A stretch of DNA of 64,000 bases from CADEED01 sp964444835. GTDB taxonomy: Bacteria > Pseudomonadota > Gammaproteobacteria > Steroidobacterales > Steroidobacteraceae. The stretch spans positions 51,356 through 115,355 of the forward strand of contig CAYUIT010000008.1 in assembly GCA_964444835.1 (NCBI GenBank), given 5' to 3'. Shown one piece after another: positions 1 through 8,877 of this stretch. Every line of letters starts with the position of its first letter. Positions within the stretch are counted from its first letter, which is position 1. The position numbers and the translations under genes are program-made. Below the pieces are notes generated by a model. The model worked only from the letters and a program-made list of their open reading frames with translations, searched no databases and was not told where the DNA came from.

Positions 1-1095
1 GCGCAAGGGCAACCCGCGCGTTTTGCGCAGATCGCAAACGAGAGCTTCAACTTTCTGCGTGAGCGCGAGCAAGACACGCGCGTCAGTCTGCGCCAACCCT
101 TGATCGCGCCGGCCATTCCGGCCGCTGTTCGCGCCCGGCGCAACTTGTTAGGCGCTTCTGAGTATGCGCGCGAAGCACTCGCACGCCGCCTGAAGCGCGA
201 TATCTCCGTGGGCTACCTCGATTGGCTGGCCACGACGAAGGCTGCGAGTATCGTCGAATCGAGCGTGACGCTGCTGCAAGAGAATCTGCGCGTCAACGAA
301 TCGCTGTTTCGCAACGGGAAGATCACTCAAGATCAAGTGCTGCGCGCTCGTGCGGAGCTGCTCGCCGTCGAGCAGCAATTACGTGACAGTCGCAACGGCG
401 CCGCACAGGCGCAGAGCTATCTCAACTTCCTGCTCAATCGGCCCCTCGACACACCGCTCGAACCCTCCGAAACGGTGGGGGAACTGATGGTCATCACCGG
501 CGATCTCGCTGGAACGCGTGCCGGCGCGCTCGAGCGTCGGCCGGAGATCGCGCAGCTCGACAGCGTCACGCGTGCCGCGAGCGAGCAACTGCGGATTGCG
601 CGGGCCGCTCGGTGGCCAACACTCTCACTCGGTGCTGACGCGGGTGTCGAAGGCGAGCGCTACGAATTCGATGGCGATAGCGATTTCCGCACCGTATCGC
701 TGCTGTTGAACTGGACCTTCTTCGACGGCGGTGCTCGTGCCGCTGAAGTGCGGCGCGCAGCCGCAGGCTTGCGGCAATCGGAGGTGCAGCAGCAGCTCAC
801 GGCGCAGCAAATCCAACTCGAAGTGCAACAAGCACTCGATCGCCTGACGACGGCAGCAGATTCGCTCGCGACGGCCGAAGCACGCGCAGAGGCCGCGCGC
901 GCCGGCTTCCGCATTGCGAGTCGGAAGCGAGACGAGGGCGTCATCAATCAAGTGGAGTTCATCGATGCGCGCTCGAGCCTCACGAGTGCCGAGTTGAACC
1001 TCAATGTCACACGATTTGCGGTGTTAGCACGGCAAGCTGAGCTCGCCTATGCCACAGCGGCAGGTCCGCTGCCCCTCGAGGCCGCCGGGAGATAG
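1..1095 (+). CDS. TolC-family outer-membrane efflux channel, 5' end missing
   Basis: The frame is open from the first base, so the N-terminus (signal peptide and start of the first repeat) lies outside the window; a TTG at 100 is internal and not a credible start. The visible 364 residues are alanine/glutamine-rich amphipathic helices with the two-fold repeat organisation of outer-membrane efflux proteins, including an RPEI-type segment near the repeat junction and a tail of the kind (AELAYATAAG) found at the end of these proteins. It would form the trimeric exit duct for the adaptor and pump encoded immediately downstream (2 bp gap), so the three genes should be one operon. The substrate cannot be read from the sequence. 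Confidence 0.93.
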   Translation, partial: AQGQPARFAQIANESFNFLREREQDTRVSLRQPLIAPAIPAAVRARRNLLGASEYAREALARRLKRDISVGYLDWLATTKAASIVESSVTLLQENLRVNESLFRNGKITQDQVLRARAELLAVEQQLRDSRNGAAQAQSYLNFLLNRPLDTPLEPSETVGELMVITGDLAGTRAGALERRPEIAQLDSVTRAASEQLRIARAARWPTLSLGADAGVEGERYEFDGDSDFRTVSLLLNWTFFDGGARAAEVRRAAAGLRQSEVQQQLTAQQIQLEVQQALDRLTTAADSLATAEARAEAARAGFRIASRKRDEGVINQVEFIDARSSLTSAELNLNVTRFAVLARQAELAYATAAGPLPLEAAGR

Positions 1096-1097
1096 TC

Positions 1098-2231
1098 ATG
1101 ACTCACACGATCGCCACCCAATCTCACGTCACTCGCCGTTTTCGACGCCTTGGCCAAGGAGCCATGGTCGCGCTCGCGCTACTTGCAGCCGCCTGCACGG
1201 AGATGGCCCCGACTCCGGCTGAGCCGCCGGCGACGCCCGTGCGCGCTGCGGCAGCTACTTCGGGCCCCGCTGCGCCCGCCATTGCGACCAACGGCCTCGT
1301 GATCACGAAGGACGAGATGCGCTTGTCGTTCAAGGTTGGCGGTGTCATTCGCAAGATCAACGTGACAGAGGGCGACCTGATTCGCCGCGGCCAACGCTTG
1401 GCGGAAATTGAGCTCACCGAAGTGAACTCACAAGTCGATCAAGCGCGCCAGTTAGCCGAGAAGGCTCGCCGTGATTTGCAGCGCGGTGAGAATCTCTATC
1501 AAGACCAGGTGATCAGCCTCGAGCAGTTGCAAGATCTGCGCACGCAAGCGGCGCTCGCGAATGCGCAGCTCGACTCAGCGCGCTTCAATCTTGGCTACTC
1601 CGTCATCACGGCCCCGCGCGATGGCGTTGTGCTGCGCAAGCTCGCGGAAGAGCGTGAGCTGGTCCCCGCAGGCCAACCCGTGCTCGTGGTCGGTGCGAAA
1701 GACCGTGGTTTCATCGTACGCGCCGGTCTCGCCGACCGCGAGATCGTGCAGCTAAAGCTCGGCGATATGGCCGAAATCCGCCTCGACGCATTTCCGGGCA
1801 AAGTGTTTCGCGGCAGCGTTTCCGAAGTGGGCGGTGCAGCCGACGAGCGTAACGGGCTTTTCATGGTGGAGCTGCGTTTTGCAGACCCGCCGCCGAATCT
1901 CATCAGTGGCTTAGTCGCCAAGCTGCGAGTGCAGCCCACAGCAAGCGAAATGCTGACGTATGTGCCGATCGCGAGTGTCGTCGAGGCCGACGGCAATCGC
2001 GCGAGTGTGTTCGTCGTCGATGGCAATCATGCGCGGCAACGTGAGGTGGAGGTGGCGTTCATCGCTCCGGACTCGGTGGCGCTGCGCAGTGGCATCAATC
2101 CGGGCGAGCGCGTAGTCACGGATGGCGCCTTGTACCTCGAAAACGATGAGCGCATCGAGCTGGTTCAAGACAGTACGGCCACCGTTGGCAGCGTGGATCG
2201 GCCGCAGACGGCACGCCCCAGCCGCAGCTAA
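1098..2231 (+). CDS. RND efflux periplasmic adaptor (HlyD/MFP family), lipoprotein
   Basis: 377 residues. The N-terminus carries a basic stretch, a hydrophobic core and a lipobox ending at Cys33 (LLAAAC), so the protein should be lipid-anchored to the inner membrane and face the periplasm. Residues from about 70 form a lipoyl/barrel-sandwich half (KVGGVIRKINVTEGDLIRRG), followed by an alpha-hairpin, the second lipoyl half (ITAPRDGVVL) and a beta-barrel. This is the MFP order. It bridges the channel encoded upstream and the pump 15 bp downstream. The last codons and stop coincide with one copy of the TTGTTAG motif on the minus strand (2228-2234). Confidence 0.93.
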   Translation: MTHTIATQSHVTRRFRRLGQGAMVALALLAAACTEMAPTPAEPPATPVRAAAATSGPAAPAIATNGLVITKDEMRLSFKVGGVIRKINVTEGDLIRRGQRLAEIELTEVNSQVDQARQLAEKARRDLQRGENLYQDQVISLEQLQDLRTQAALANAQLDSARFNLGYSVITAPRDGVVLRKLAEERELVPAGQPVLVVGAKDRGFIVRAGLADREIVQLKLGDMAEIRLDAFPGKVFRGSVSEVGGAADERNGLFMVELRFADPPPNLISGLVAKLRVQPTASEMLTYVPIASVVEADGNRASVFVVDGNHARQREVEVAFIAPDSVALRSGINPGERVVTDGALYLENDERIELVQDSTATVGSVDRPQTARPSRS

Positions 2232-2246
2232 CAACCGAGCGACGTC

Positions 2247-5200
2247 ATGTCTATCCTGGAGTTTCCGGTCAAGCGCTATCAGTTCACACTGATCGCCTTC
2301 TTGTGCCTCGTCGCCGTCGGCTGGTACTCGTTCACAAACTTGGCGCGCGAGGAAGACCCTTATTTCAAATTACCGGCGTTCTTCGTCACGGCTATCTATC
2401 CGGGTGCCGATCCCAAGGATCTCGAGCGGCTTGTTACGAAACCGATCGAGGACAAAATTGCCGAACTCGACGATCTCAAGGAGCTCGAAACCACGATCCG
2501 CGACGGCGTGTCGTTCACGGCAATCGAGTTCGAAGCCTGGACCGACGCCGACAAAAAGTTCGATGAGGTAACCCGCGAAATCAACTCGCTTCGGCCGACC
2601 TTGCCAAGCGAGTTGGCACGGCTCGAAGTGCGCAAGTTCTCGCCTTCGCTCGTCAATACGATGCAGTTTGCGCTGGTGTCTGAGGACGCGCCTTATAAGG
2701 AACTCGAAGACTACGCACGCGCGCTGAAGGACACTCTCAAAGGAGTGGAAGGCATTCGGACTGCAGAAACTTGGGCCTACCCCGCGCGCGAGTTGCGCGT
2801 CGAAGTGGACCTCAAGCGGATGGCCGAACTGCGCTTGAGCCCGGCGCAAGTGATCCAGGCAATTCAAAGCGAGAATGCGAACATCCCGGCCGGCATTCTC
2901 GATCTCGGGCCGCGCAGCTTCAGCCTCAAGACGTCCGGCTACTACGAATCGCTCGACCAAGTGCGCGATACCGTCATCGCCGCACTCGAAGGACGCGTCG
3001 TTCGCCTGAGCGATGTCGCAGATGTGCGCTGGGAGAACTCCGCGCAGTACTACCTAGGTCGCTTTTCTGGCAAGCGCGCCGTGTTCGTCACGGCAAATCA
3101 GAAAGACGGTTACAACATCCTCGATGTGCGTGAACGCATCGTCGCCGAAACCCAGAAGTTCAGCGGCCGTCTACCGAAGCGCATACAACTCGAGATGGGG
3201 TTCGATCAGTCGCAGAACGTGCAATCGCGACTGTCGCGCCTGTACACCGACTTCGTGATCGCCATTGCACTCGTGATGCTCACGCTTCTGCCGTTGGGTT
3301 GGCGCGCAGCAGGAATCGTCATGATCGCGATTCCACTGTCCCTTGCGTTTGGCCTGATGTGCCTCTACCTACTCGATTACTCTTTGAATCAGCTATCGAT
3401 CGCGGGCTTCGTTGTTGCACTCGGTCTGCTCGTTGACGATTCGATCGTCGTCGTCGAAAACATCGCGCGGCATTTGCGCATGGGCTACACACGCGCCCAG
3501 GCAGCGCTTGCCGGCACCAAGCAGATCGCCGTCGCCATCGTCGGCTGCACCGCGGCACTGATTTTCGCGTTCTTGCCGCTGATCGCGTTGCCTGGAATCT
3601 CCGGGAAGTTCATCCGCGTACTGCCGCTGGCCGTCGTCGCGTCGATCATTGGCTCGCTGATCGTGGCACTCTTCATCATTCCGTTCCTGGCGAGCCGCTT
3701 GCTGCATGAAAAGGACGATCCAGAAGGGAATCGATTCCTGCAGCGCGTGATGGGCGCCATCCAGCGCTACTACCAACCAGCATTGCATTACTGTCTCGCA
3801 CGACCGAAGGCCACTGTCGTGGTCGCGCTCGGCGGTTCACTACTGTTGTCGGCAGCACTCGTACCGATCGTCGGATCGAGCTTGTTTCCAAAGGCGGACA
3901 CGCCACAGTTTCTGATTGAGGTGGAAGCGCCGAACGGCACGAGTGTGGCCGAGACGGATCGCGCGGTGCGCTTCGTCGAAGCGCAGCTACGAGAAATGCC
4001 CGAGGTGAAAAGCTGGTTCGCCAATGTCGGCCACGGCAACCCCCAGATCTACTACAACCACATCACGCGCAATGAATCGCCGGATTTCGGCGAGGTGTTC
4101 GTGCAGTTGCATGAGTACGATACGCGGCGCACACCAGCGCGTTTACAAGAGCTGCGCCATAAGCTCGACCGATATCCGAATGCGCGCATCAGCGTGAAGG
4201 AATTCCAGAACGGTCCGCCGATTTCGGCGCCGATCTCCGTACGCGTGATCGGCGAAGATCTCGCCGTCATCGATCGGCTAGCCGGCGAAGTCGAGCAGCT
4301 ATTGTTAGGTATCGATGGCACGCGCGACGTCGATAATCCGTTGCGCACGCCGCGGACGAATCTGCGTCTCGATGTCGACACACAGAAAGCGAGCCAGCTT
4401 GGCGTGCCGACGGTAGAGTTCGATCGCGCCGTGCGGCTATCGGTGGCGGGCATCCCCGTCGGCACATTCAAAGATACGACGGGAGAGCAATACGACATCG
4501 TCGTCAGAACGCCGATCGGCGTGCGCGCCGACTTGGACGCGCTGTCGGAGGTGCGGGTCCCGACCGTTACGGGCGCCAGCTTGCCGCTGTCGCAACTCGC
4601 AACGTTGCGCTTCGAGGAAGCGCCCACGCTGATTCAGCGTATCGATCGCCAGCGCGCCGCCACGATCGATGCGAACGTACAACCTGGCTTCAACACGGCG
4701 AAGCTCACGGCACAAGTCATCGATAAGCTCGACGCGATGGATTGGCCGCGCGGCTATCGCTACGACTTGGGCGGCGACGCGCGCGCCAGTAGTGAATCGT
4801 TTGCGGGCATCGGCATCGCGATCATGATCGCGCTGTTTGGTATCTTCGCGGTGCTCGTGCTCGAATTCGGCAATTACAAGTCGACACTCATCGTGTTGAC
4901 GGTCGTGCCACTCGGTGTGTTGGGCGGCATCCTAATGCTGTTCGTGACCGGCAACGACATCTCATTCGTAGCGGCCATCGGCTTCGTGGCATTGATCGGT
5001 ATCGAGATCAAGAACTCGATCTTGTTAGTCGACTTCACCAATCAGTTGCGCGAGCAAGGCACGCCGCTCGATGAGGCGATTGAACGCGCGGGTGAAACAC
5101 GCTTTCTGCCCATTCTGCTCACCTCGGCGACCGCGATCGGTGGCTTGCTGCCGCTTGCGATCCAAAACATCGGGCTGTACTCGCCGATGGCGTGGGTCAT

Positions 5201-5336
5201 CATCGGAGGGCTCATTACATCGACGCTGTTGGCTCGCCTCGTAACGCCCGTCGTGTACAAGCTGCTCCCGCCACCGGTCGAGGAGCCGCGCCGCGCGCTC
5301 GTCGATCCGCAGGCACCTTCGGCTGCCTTGTTGTAA
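2247..5336 (+). CDS. RND multidrug efflux pump, inner-membrane permease (AcrB/TriC type)
   Basis: 1029 residues, the usual length for the hydrophobe/amphiphile RND family. The protein has one N-terminal helix, a large periplasmic loop, a block of membrane helices from about residue 325, then a second copy of the same pattern. The proton-relay residues are present: adjacent aspartates D397 and D398 in GLLVDDSIVVVEN, and lysine K922 in IGIEIKNSILLVDF. It should export drugs or other amphiphiles using the proton gradient, together with the adaptor and channel genes just upstream. A strong hairpin 190 bp downstream probably ends the operon. The specific substrate is not predictable; overall similarity looks closer to TriC/VexH-like pumps than to AcrB itself, which is an impression only. 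Confidence 0.95.
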   Translation: MSILEFPVKRYQFTLIAFLCLVAVGWYSFTNLAREEDPYFKLPAFFVTAIYPGADPKDLERLVTKPIEDKIAELDDLKELETTIRDGVSFTAIEFEAWTDADKKFDEVTREINSLRPTLPSELARLEVRKFSPSLVNTMQFALVSEDAPYKELEDYARALKDTLKGVEGIRTAETWAYPARELRVEVDLKRMAELRLSPAQVIQAIQSENANIPAGILDLGPRSFSLKTSGYYESLDQVRDTVIAALEGRVVRLSDVADVRWENSAQYYLGRFSGKRAVFVTANQKDGYNILDVRERIVAETQKFSGRLPKRIQLEMGFDQSQNVQSRLSRLYTDFVIAIALVMLTLLPLGWRAAGIVMIAIPLSLAFGLMCLYLLDYSLNQLSIAGFVVALGLLVDDSIVVVENIARHLRMGYTRAQAALAGTKQIAVAIVGCTAALIFAFLPLIALPGISGKFIRVLPLAVVASIIGSLIVALFIIPFLASRLLHEKDDPEGNRFLQRVMGAIQRYYQPALHYCLARPKATVVVALGGSLLLSAALVPIVGSSLFPKADTPQFLIEVEAPNGTSVAETDRAVRFVEAQLREMPEVKSWFANVGHGNPQIYYNHITRNESPDFGEVFVQLHEYDTRRTPARLQELRHKLDRYPNARISVKEFQNGPPISAPISVRVIGEDLAVIDRLAGEVEQLLLGIDGTRDVDNPLRTPRTNLRLDVDTQKASQLGVPTVEFDRAVRLSVAGIPVGTFKDTTGEQYDIVVRTPIGVRADLDALSEVRVPTVTGASLPLSQLATLRFEEAPTLIQRIDRQRAATIDANVQPGFNTAKLTAQVIDKLDAMDWPRGYRYDLGGDARASSESFAGIGIAIMIALFGIFAVLVLEFGNYKSTLIVLTVVPLGVLGGILMLFVTGNDISFVAAIGFVALIGIEIKNSILLVDFTNQLREQGTPLDEAIERAGETRFLPILLTSATAIGGLLPLAIQNIGLYSPMAWVIIGGLITSTLLARLVTPVVYKLLPPPVEEPRRALVDPQAPSAALL

Positions 5337-5522
5337 ACAGAATCCTGCGCAAATGTGTCGAAGCGCTTTACGAAGCGGCAGTTGACAAATGCTGCCCCGC
5401 ACGTAAGCCACTGATCGCTATAGCTTTGTGCGAGTCGGCACCCGGCTTGCAGCACTCTATGCAGCTAGGGTTGAGCTCTCAGCACTCTTATATATAGATA
5501 CAGCTCGGGGAAGGAAGTCGGG

Positions 5523-5549
5523 GGCCGGCGGTCGTCAAGACCGCCGGCC
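5523..5549 (+). terminator. GC-rich perfect hairpin after the RND operon
   Basis: An 11-bp perfect inverted repeat (5523-5533 and 5539-5549) with a 5-nt loop (GTCAA) is followed by TTCGCATTT, which has no clean T-run. It lies 186 bp after the pump stop and 34 bp before the dehydrogenase start. It probably acts as a transcription terminator between the two units, though the weak T-tract makes read-through or a Rho-linked role possible. Confidence 0.6.
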
Positions 5550-5583
5550 TTCGCATTTGCGGGATCGCACGGCGCTCGGGACA

Positions 5584-6582
5584 ATGGGGCGCATGCCCGC
5601 CGCCGCCACGTTTCTCGACTACGCCACCGTCAGCTTCAACGGGGATCTCGATCTCACCGCACTGCAACGCGCGCTGCCTGGAATTACGCTGCACGCCACT
5701 TCCACCGAAGCTGAGATCGGACCCCGAATCGCCGCTGTCGAAGTCCTGCTCACTAACAAATTGCAGATCACTCGCGCGCGTATTGAGTCCGCCCCTAAAC
5801 TCAAGCTCATCGCATTAACGGCGACGGGCACTAACAACGTTGATCTCGAAGCCGCACGCGCGCGCGGTGTTGCTGTATGCAACATTCGCGACTACTGCAC
5901 AGCTTCGGTCGCGCAGCATTGCCTCGGTGTGCTGCTGTTGCTCACTCACCGCCTCCGCGAGTACGGCGGTGCTGCGATTGATGGAACCTGGGCGCGCAGC
6001 CCGCAATTCACCGTCCTCGATCACCCGATTCGCGAACTCGCCGGTAGGACGCTCGGCATTGTCGGTTACGGCGCCCTGGGCCGTGGCTTTGCGCGCGCGG
6101 CTGCTGCGGCGCTGGGCATGCGTATCGCCGTGGCGATTCGTCCTGGCACATCGGCCGCCTCGGGCGGCAGCGCTGAATCTGATGTCCAGCGCATTCCTCT
6201 CGATGAGTTGTTAGCCACGTCGGATGTCGTTTCGCTACACTGCCCACTCACGCCTGCCACTACGGGACTGATCGGCACGCGCGAATTGCATCTGATGAAA
6301 CGCGATGCGCTATTGATCAATACGGCTCGCGGAGCGCTGATCGACATTGCAGCACTGGCAACAGCGCTGCGCGAGCGCCGCATCGGCGGTGCCGCGATCG
6401 ATGTGCTGCCACAGGAACCTCCTGTCAACGGCAGCCCGCTGTTCGCACCGGATCTTCCGAACCTGATCGTGACGCCTCACATTGCCTGGGCTGCGCGAGA
6501 AGCGCGACAACGGGCGCTCGACGAGTTGGCCGCCAACGTCGTCGACTTCTACGCGGGTGGACGGCGCGGGCGCGTCGTCTAG
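5584..6582 (+). CDS. D-2-hydroxyacid dehydrogenase (glycerate dehydrogenase/hydroxypyruvate reductase type)
   Basis: 332 residues from ATG at 5584 (a second ATG at 5593 would give 329). The frame is open back to 5428, but that part crosses the hairpin at 5523-5549 and does not look like protein. Cytosolic NAD(P)-dependent oxidoreductase that interconverts 2-keto acids and D-2-hydroxy acids. The Rossmann motif GYGALG (161-166) is followed by the family's catalytic residues: Arg249 in NTARGALID, Glu278 in DVLPQEPP and His299 in TPHIAW. The overall pattern is closest to glycerate dehydrogenase (HprA-like), but the substrate is inferred. Its stop overlaps the stop of the convergent Nudix gene by 4 bp. 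Confidence 0.9.
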   Translation: MGRMPAAATFLDYATVSFNGDLDLTALQRALPGITLHATSTEAEIGPRIAAVEVLLTNKLQITRARIESAPKLKLIALTATGTNNVDLEAARARGVAVCNIRDYCTASVAQHCLGVLLLLTHRLREYGGAAIDGTWARSPQFTVLDHPIRELAGRTLGIVGYGALGRGFARAAAAALGMRIAVAIRPGTSAASGGSAESDVQRIPLDELLATSDVVSLHCPLTPATTGLIGTRELHLMKRDALLINTARGALIDIAALATALRERRIGGAAIDVLPQEPPVNGSPLFAPDLPNLIVTPHIAWAAREARQRALDELAANVVDFYAGGRRGRVV

Positions 6583-7046
6583 AGCGGCGGGAGCTTTTTC
6601 TCCGCCCAATCCAGCACGGGAGCGAGCCGCGCCGATACCAGTTCGCGCGCCTCGCTGAAGCTCGCCCAGCGCCCTTCGTGATGCTCGGGGCGACCGATAT
6701 CCGGGTTCACGGGCAACACGATCTCGGCTGTTTGCGTCGAGGCCAGGAAATAACGCGCCACCTTGTTAGCACGATACGGGCCCGTATCGATCGATTCGTC
6801 ACCCCATTGGAACTCGAGGTCGCTCAGGTTGGCCTCCTCGCGCGCCTCGCGGATTGCTGCAACATGCGCATCTTCGCCGGCTTCGACTAGACCTTTGGGA
6901 AAGTCCCAATGGGTATACGCGCGAAGCAGCAATAGCTGCCACTCGCCTTCTACTGGCCTAACGACTACCACCCCTGCCGAGAGTATCGGCGGGCGTGAAA
7001 CACGCGACGCTCGCTTGGGCTTCGGAGCCGAGTCAGCTTCGTTCAC
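6579..7046 (-). CDS. Nudix hydrolase (Ap4A/dinucleoside polyphosphate type)
   Basis: 155 residues from a GTG start whose GTGA overlaps the stop of the upstream YciI gene by 4 bp, arguing for translational coupling. The Nudix box runs from Gly52 to Leu74 with the metal-binding residues in place (Glu58, Arg66, Glu67, Glu70, Glu71); the usual glycine near its end is Asn73. HWDFPKGLVEAGE is the form seen in diadenosine-polyphosphate hydrolases and similar housecleaning enzymes. The first 20 residues are charged and possibly disordered. Last gene of a three-gene operon with DUF192 and YciI genes; the actual nucleotide substrate is unknown. Confidence 0.88.
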   Translation of the reverse strand: MNEADSAPKPKRASRVSRPPILSAGVVVVRPVEGEWQLLLLRAYTHWDFPKGLVEAGEDAHVAAIREAREEANLSDLEFQWGDESIDTGPYRANKVARYFLASTQTAEIVLPVNPDIGRPEHHEGRWASFSEARELVSARLAPVLDWAEKKLPPL

Positions 7047-7387
7047 CAGATCTTCCCGCCCATGTAGTGCCCCGCGGCCGGCAGAAAGCGCTCGTACGTA
7101 ACCGATGCAAACGCGCCTGCCTTGAAGAGCGGATCGCCTTCGACAATCGAGCGAGCACGGTCGAGGTCGGTCGTTTTCAGCACGTACAGACTCCCTTGCC
7201 CGACTTTGCCACTCGCGTCATAGAGCGGCCCCGCAAGGTTGATGTCGGCCAGAACCGTGTCGATGTACTGCAAGTGCGCCTGCATCGCAGCGGCGCGAAT
7301 CCGCGGCGCATCGGGCCCATCGATACAACGGACCGCGATGCCTGTTCCCGGAAAGCGGCTCTGGACCGCAGCGACAGCCTCATTCAT
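7043..7387 (-). CDS. YciI-family protein
   Basis: 114 residues from ATG at 7387, chosen because ATGAATGA there overlaps the stop of the upstream DUF192 gene by 8 bp; a longer frame begins with TTG at 7426. The small single-domain fold is recognisable from AVRCIDGPDAP, the R..AHLQYI segment containing the conserved histidine, and the DPLFKAGAFASV..ERF segment near the C-terminus. YciI-like proteins are dimeric ferredoxin-like (ABM-type) proteins. Some relatives act on small molecules, but most, including this one, have no assigned reaction. The overlaps on both sides indicate co-expression with the DUF192 and Nudix genes. Confidence 0.85.
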   Translation of the reverse strand: MNEAVAAVQSRFPGTGIAVRCIDGPDAPRIRAAAMQAHLQYIDTVLADINLAGPLYDASGKVGQGSLYVLKTTDLDRARSIVEGDPLFKAGAFASVTYERFLPAAGHYMGGKIW

Positions 7388-7730
7388 GGGGTACGAAAGA
7401 TAGCCGCACTCCGGGCTCGATACCAAAGTTTTTGCACGCGCCAGCGGCTAACTCCCACGCCGCGGCTGCTCCGCGGCAGGCTGCTGCACCGAAAGGTGGC
7501 ACGTGAGCCGCAACCCGCAGAACCTTGCCCGTGGAATCGACGAAAGCGACATCGATCGCATAGAACATTCCGAACATGTGTATCGAGCTGCAGGGAGCGA
7601 TCAGCAAGGCTTCGTCGTGAGCGAGTCGTTTACGAAACAGCAAGCCGCGCGCGCGCTCTAGAAAGCTCTCGCATTGACGTGCACGAAGGGTCGCTTGACC
7701 CGAATCGCGAATGAGTTTCCCGACTCGCAT
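7380..7730 (-). CDS. DUF192 (UPF0127) family protein
   Basis: 116 residues from ATG at 7730. The frame runs on to 7883 but that part overlaps the start of the divergent gene at 7810. The family signature is clear: ERARGLLFRKRL, then PCSSIHMFGMFYAIDVAFVD, then WELAAGACKNFGIEPGVRL at the C-terminus. DUF192 proteins are small beta-rich proteins of unknown function. Many bacterial members carry a secretion signal, but this one does not, so it is probably cytoplasmic. It heads the DUF192-YciI-Nudix operon; the promoter must lie in or near the 79 bp shared with the divergent gene. Confidence 0.85.
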   Translation of the reverse strand: MRVGKLIRDSGQATLRARQCESFLERARGLLFRKRLAHDEALLIAPCSSIHMFGMFYAIDVAFVDSTGKVLRVAAHVPPFGAAACRGAAAAWELAAGACKNFGIEPGVRLSFVPHE

Positions 7731-7809
7731 GCGGATATCGTATGCGATTGCGCGTTCACTGCCAGGTTGAAGTTTCCGCGCTACAACCGTAGCTTTCGCA
7801 CTTGCCACT

Positions 7810-8859
7810 ATGTCAGACACGCGAGGAATCAACCGCCTTGAGTTGTCGCAGCTGCGTCCTGGGATGCCGGTCGCAGCGCTCATTCACGCGTGCGGTTCGA
7901 AGTGGAAGCCGCCCGGGCGACGCGCAGCCGGCTTTGTGTACGGCCCCGACCTCGGTGCACCGTTTGCGGTGCATGTTACGGTAGACGAGAAAATCGGCGC
8001 GATCAGTTTTCTGCGCGATTTTCCCAGCAAGTATCTCATCGAATCGGTGCACGTCGGCATGCCGCAAGACGCGGCCCTTGCAGCACGACCAACGCTGCAG
8101 CGCACACCGCGAGAGGTGGAGGGCGGCATCGCGCATCACTTCGAATCGCTGAGCGACTCGCTCGAGCTCCGAGTGGCATTTCGCAATGGCCAAGTGCTGG
8201 CCATAGAGCTGAGCGATCCGCTCGCAAAGTATCCCGATCCCAAGGCATATCAGGCTGCGCCGCCGGGTCGTTATCCCGAGCCTGTGGAGCCGGCTGGTGC
8301 GCCATTCGCAGACCCCAATCTCAAGCTCTGGGCGCTCGCAGCCCTCGTTGCCGACGGCCACGTCGATCTCGGCGATCCCGAAGAGCTCGCTATGCACGTG
8401 CTCGCGAGGTATGTCGACCTTGAGCACGAAGGCTACGAGCCGATTGCGGCCGTGCGCGACTACCTCGTACGCTATCCTCTCTCGCCCGAGTTGTTAGCCA
8501 AGGTTGAAGCCATCGGCGGGGATGCCGCAAGCGACGTCTACCGCTGCATTTGGTACCACTGGGGCGGCGAGGAAGATCTGTTCGACGTAAGGAGCCTCGA
8601 CGGCATCGCCGCTTGCGTGAACCTGCGGCGCCTGAGCCTCGACATGATGGTCGCCCAGAAACTCGATCTGCAGCCCCTCGCGGGCTTACCGCGATTGGAA
8701 GATATTGAGCTGTCGCTCGAACGCGATAAGCACACGCCGCTCAAGGTACTGCTATCGCTGCCATCTCTGCGAAGCATTACTACGCACGACGACCCGCGCA
8801 ACGATGCAGCGCTAGTCGCCGAACTCAAGCTCAAGGCGGTGCGAGTCAAACTCCTTTGA
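7810..8859 (+). CDS. Two-domain protein of unknown function, possibly DUF6892-like at the C-terminus
   Basis: 349 residues, no signal peptide or membrane segment. Residues 1-150 form one domain (PGMPVAALIHACGSKWKPP start, much beta structure) that I do not recognise. A proline-rich link near 155-165 leads to a second domain from about 168 (FADPNLKLWALAALV). That domain ends in a leucine-rich-like region of short L..L.L segments and resembles proteins annotated DUF6892, which often sit among polymorphic-toxin immunity genes; this match is from memory and weak. The two genes that follow on the other strand are immunity-like, which supports a role in contact-dependent conflict, but no toxin gene is visible. 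Confidence 0.6.
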   Translation: MSDTRGINRLELSQLRPGMPVAALIHACGSKWKPPGRRAAGFVYGPDLGAPFAVHVTVDEKIGAISFLRDFPSKYLIESVHVGMPQDAALAARPTLQRTPREVEGGIAHHFESLSDSLELRVAFRNGQVLAIELSDPLAKYPDPKAYQAAPPGRYPEPVEPAGAPFADPNLKLWALAALVADGHVDLGDPEELAMHVLARYVDLEHEGYEPIAAVRDYLVRYPLSPELLAKVEAIGGDAASDVYRCIWYHWGGEEDLFDVRSLDGIAACVNLRRLSLDMMVAQKLDLQPLAGLPRLEDIELSLERDKHTPLKVLLSLPSLRSITTHDDPRNDAALVAELKLKAVRVKLL

Positions 8860-8877
8860 CGCGGACCGACTCACGGC

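Noticed and set aside
5428..5583. Extended start of the 2-hydroxyacid dehydrogenase
   Set aside because: The stretch crosses a strong hairpin and has no family similarity; ATG at 5584 starts the domain.
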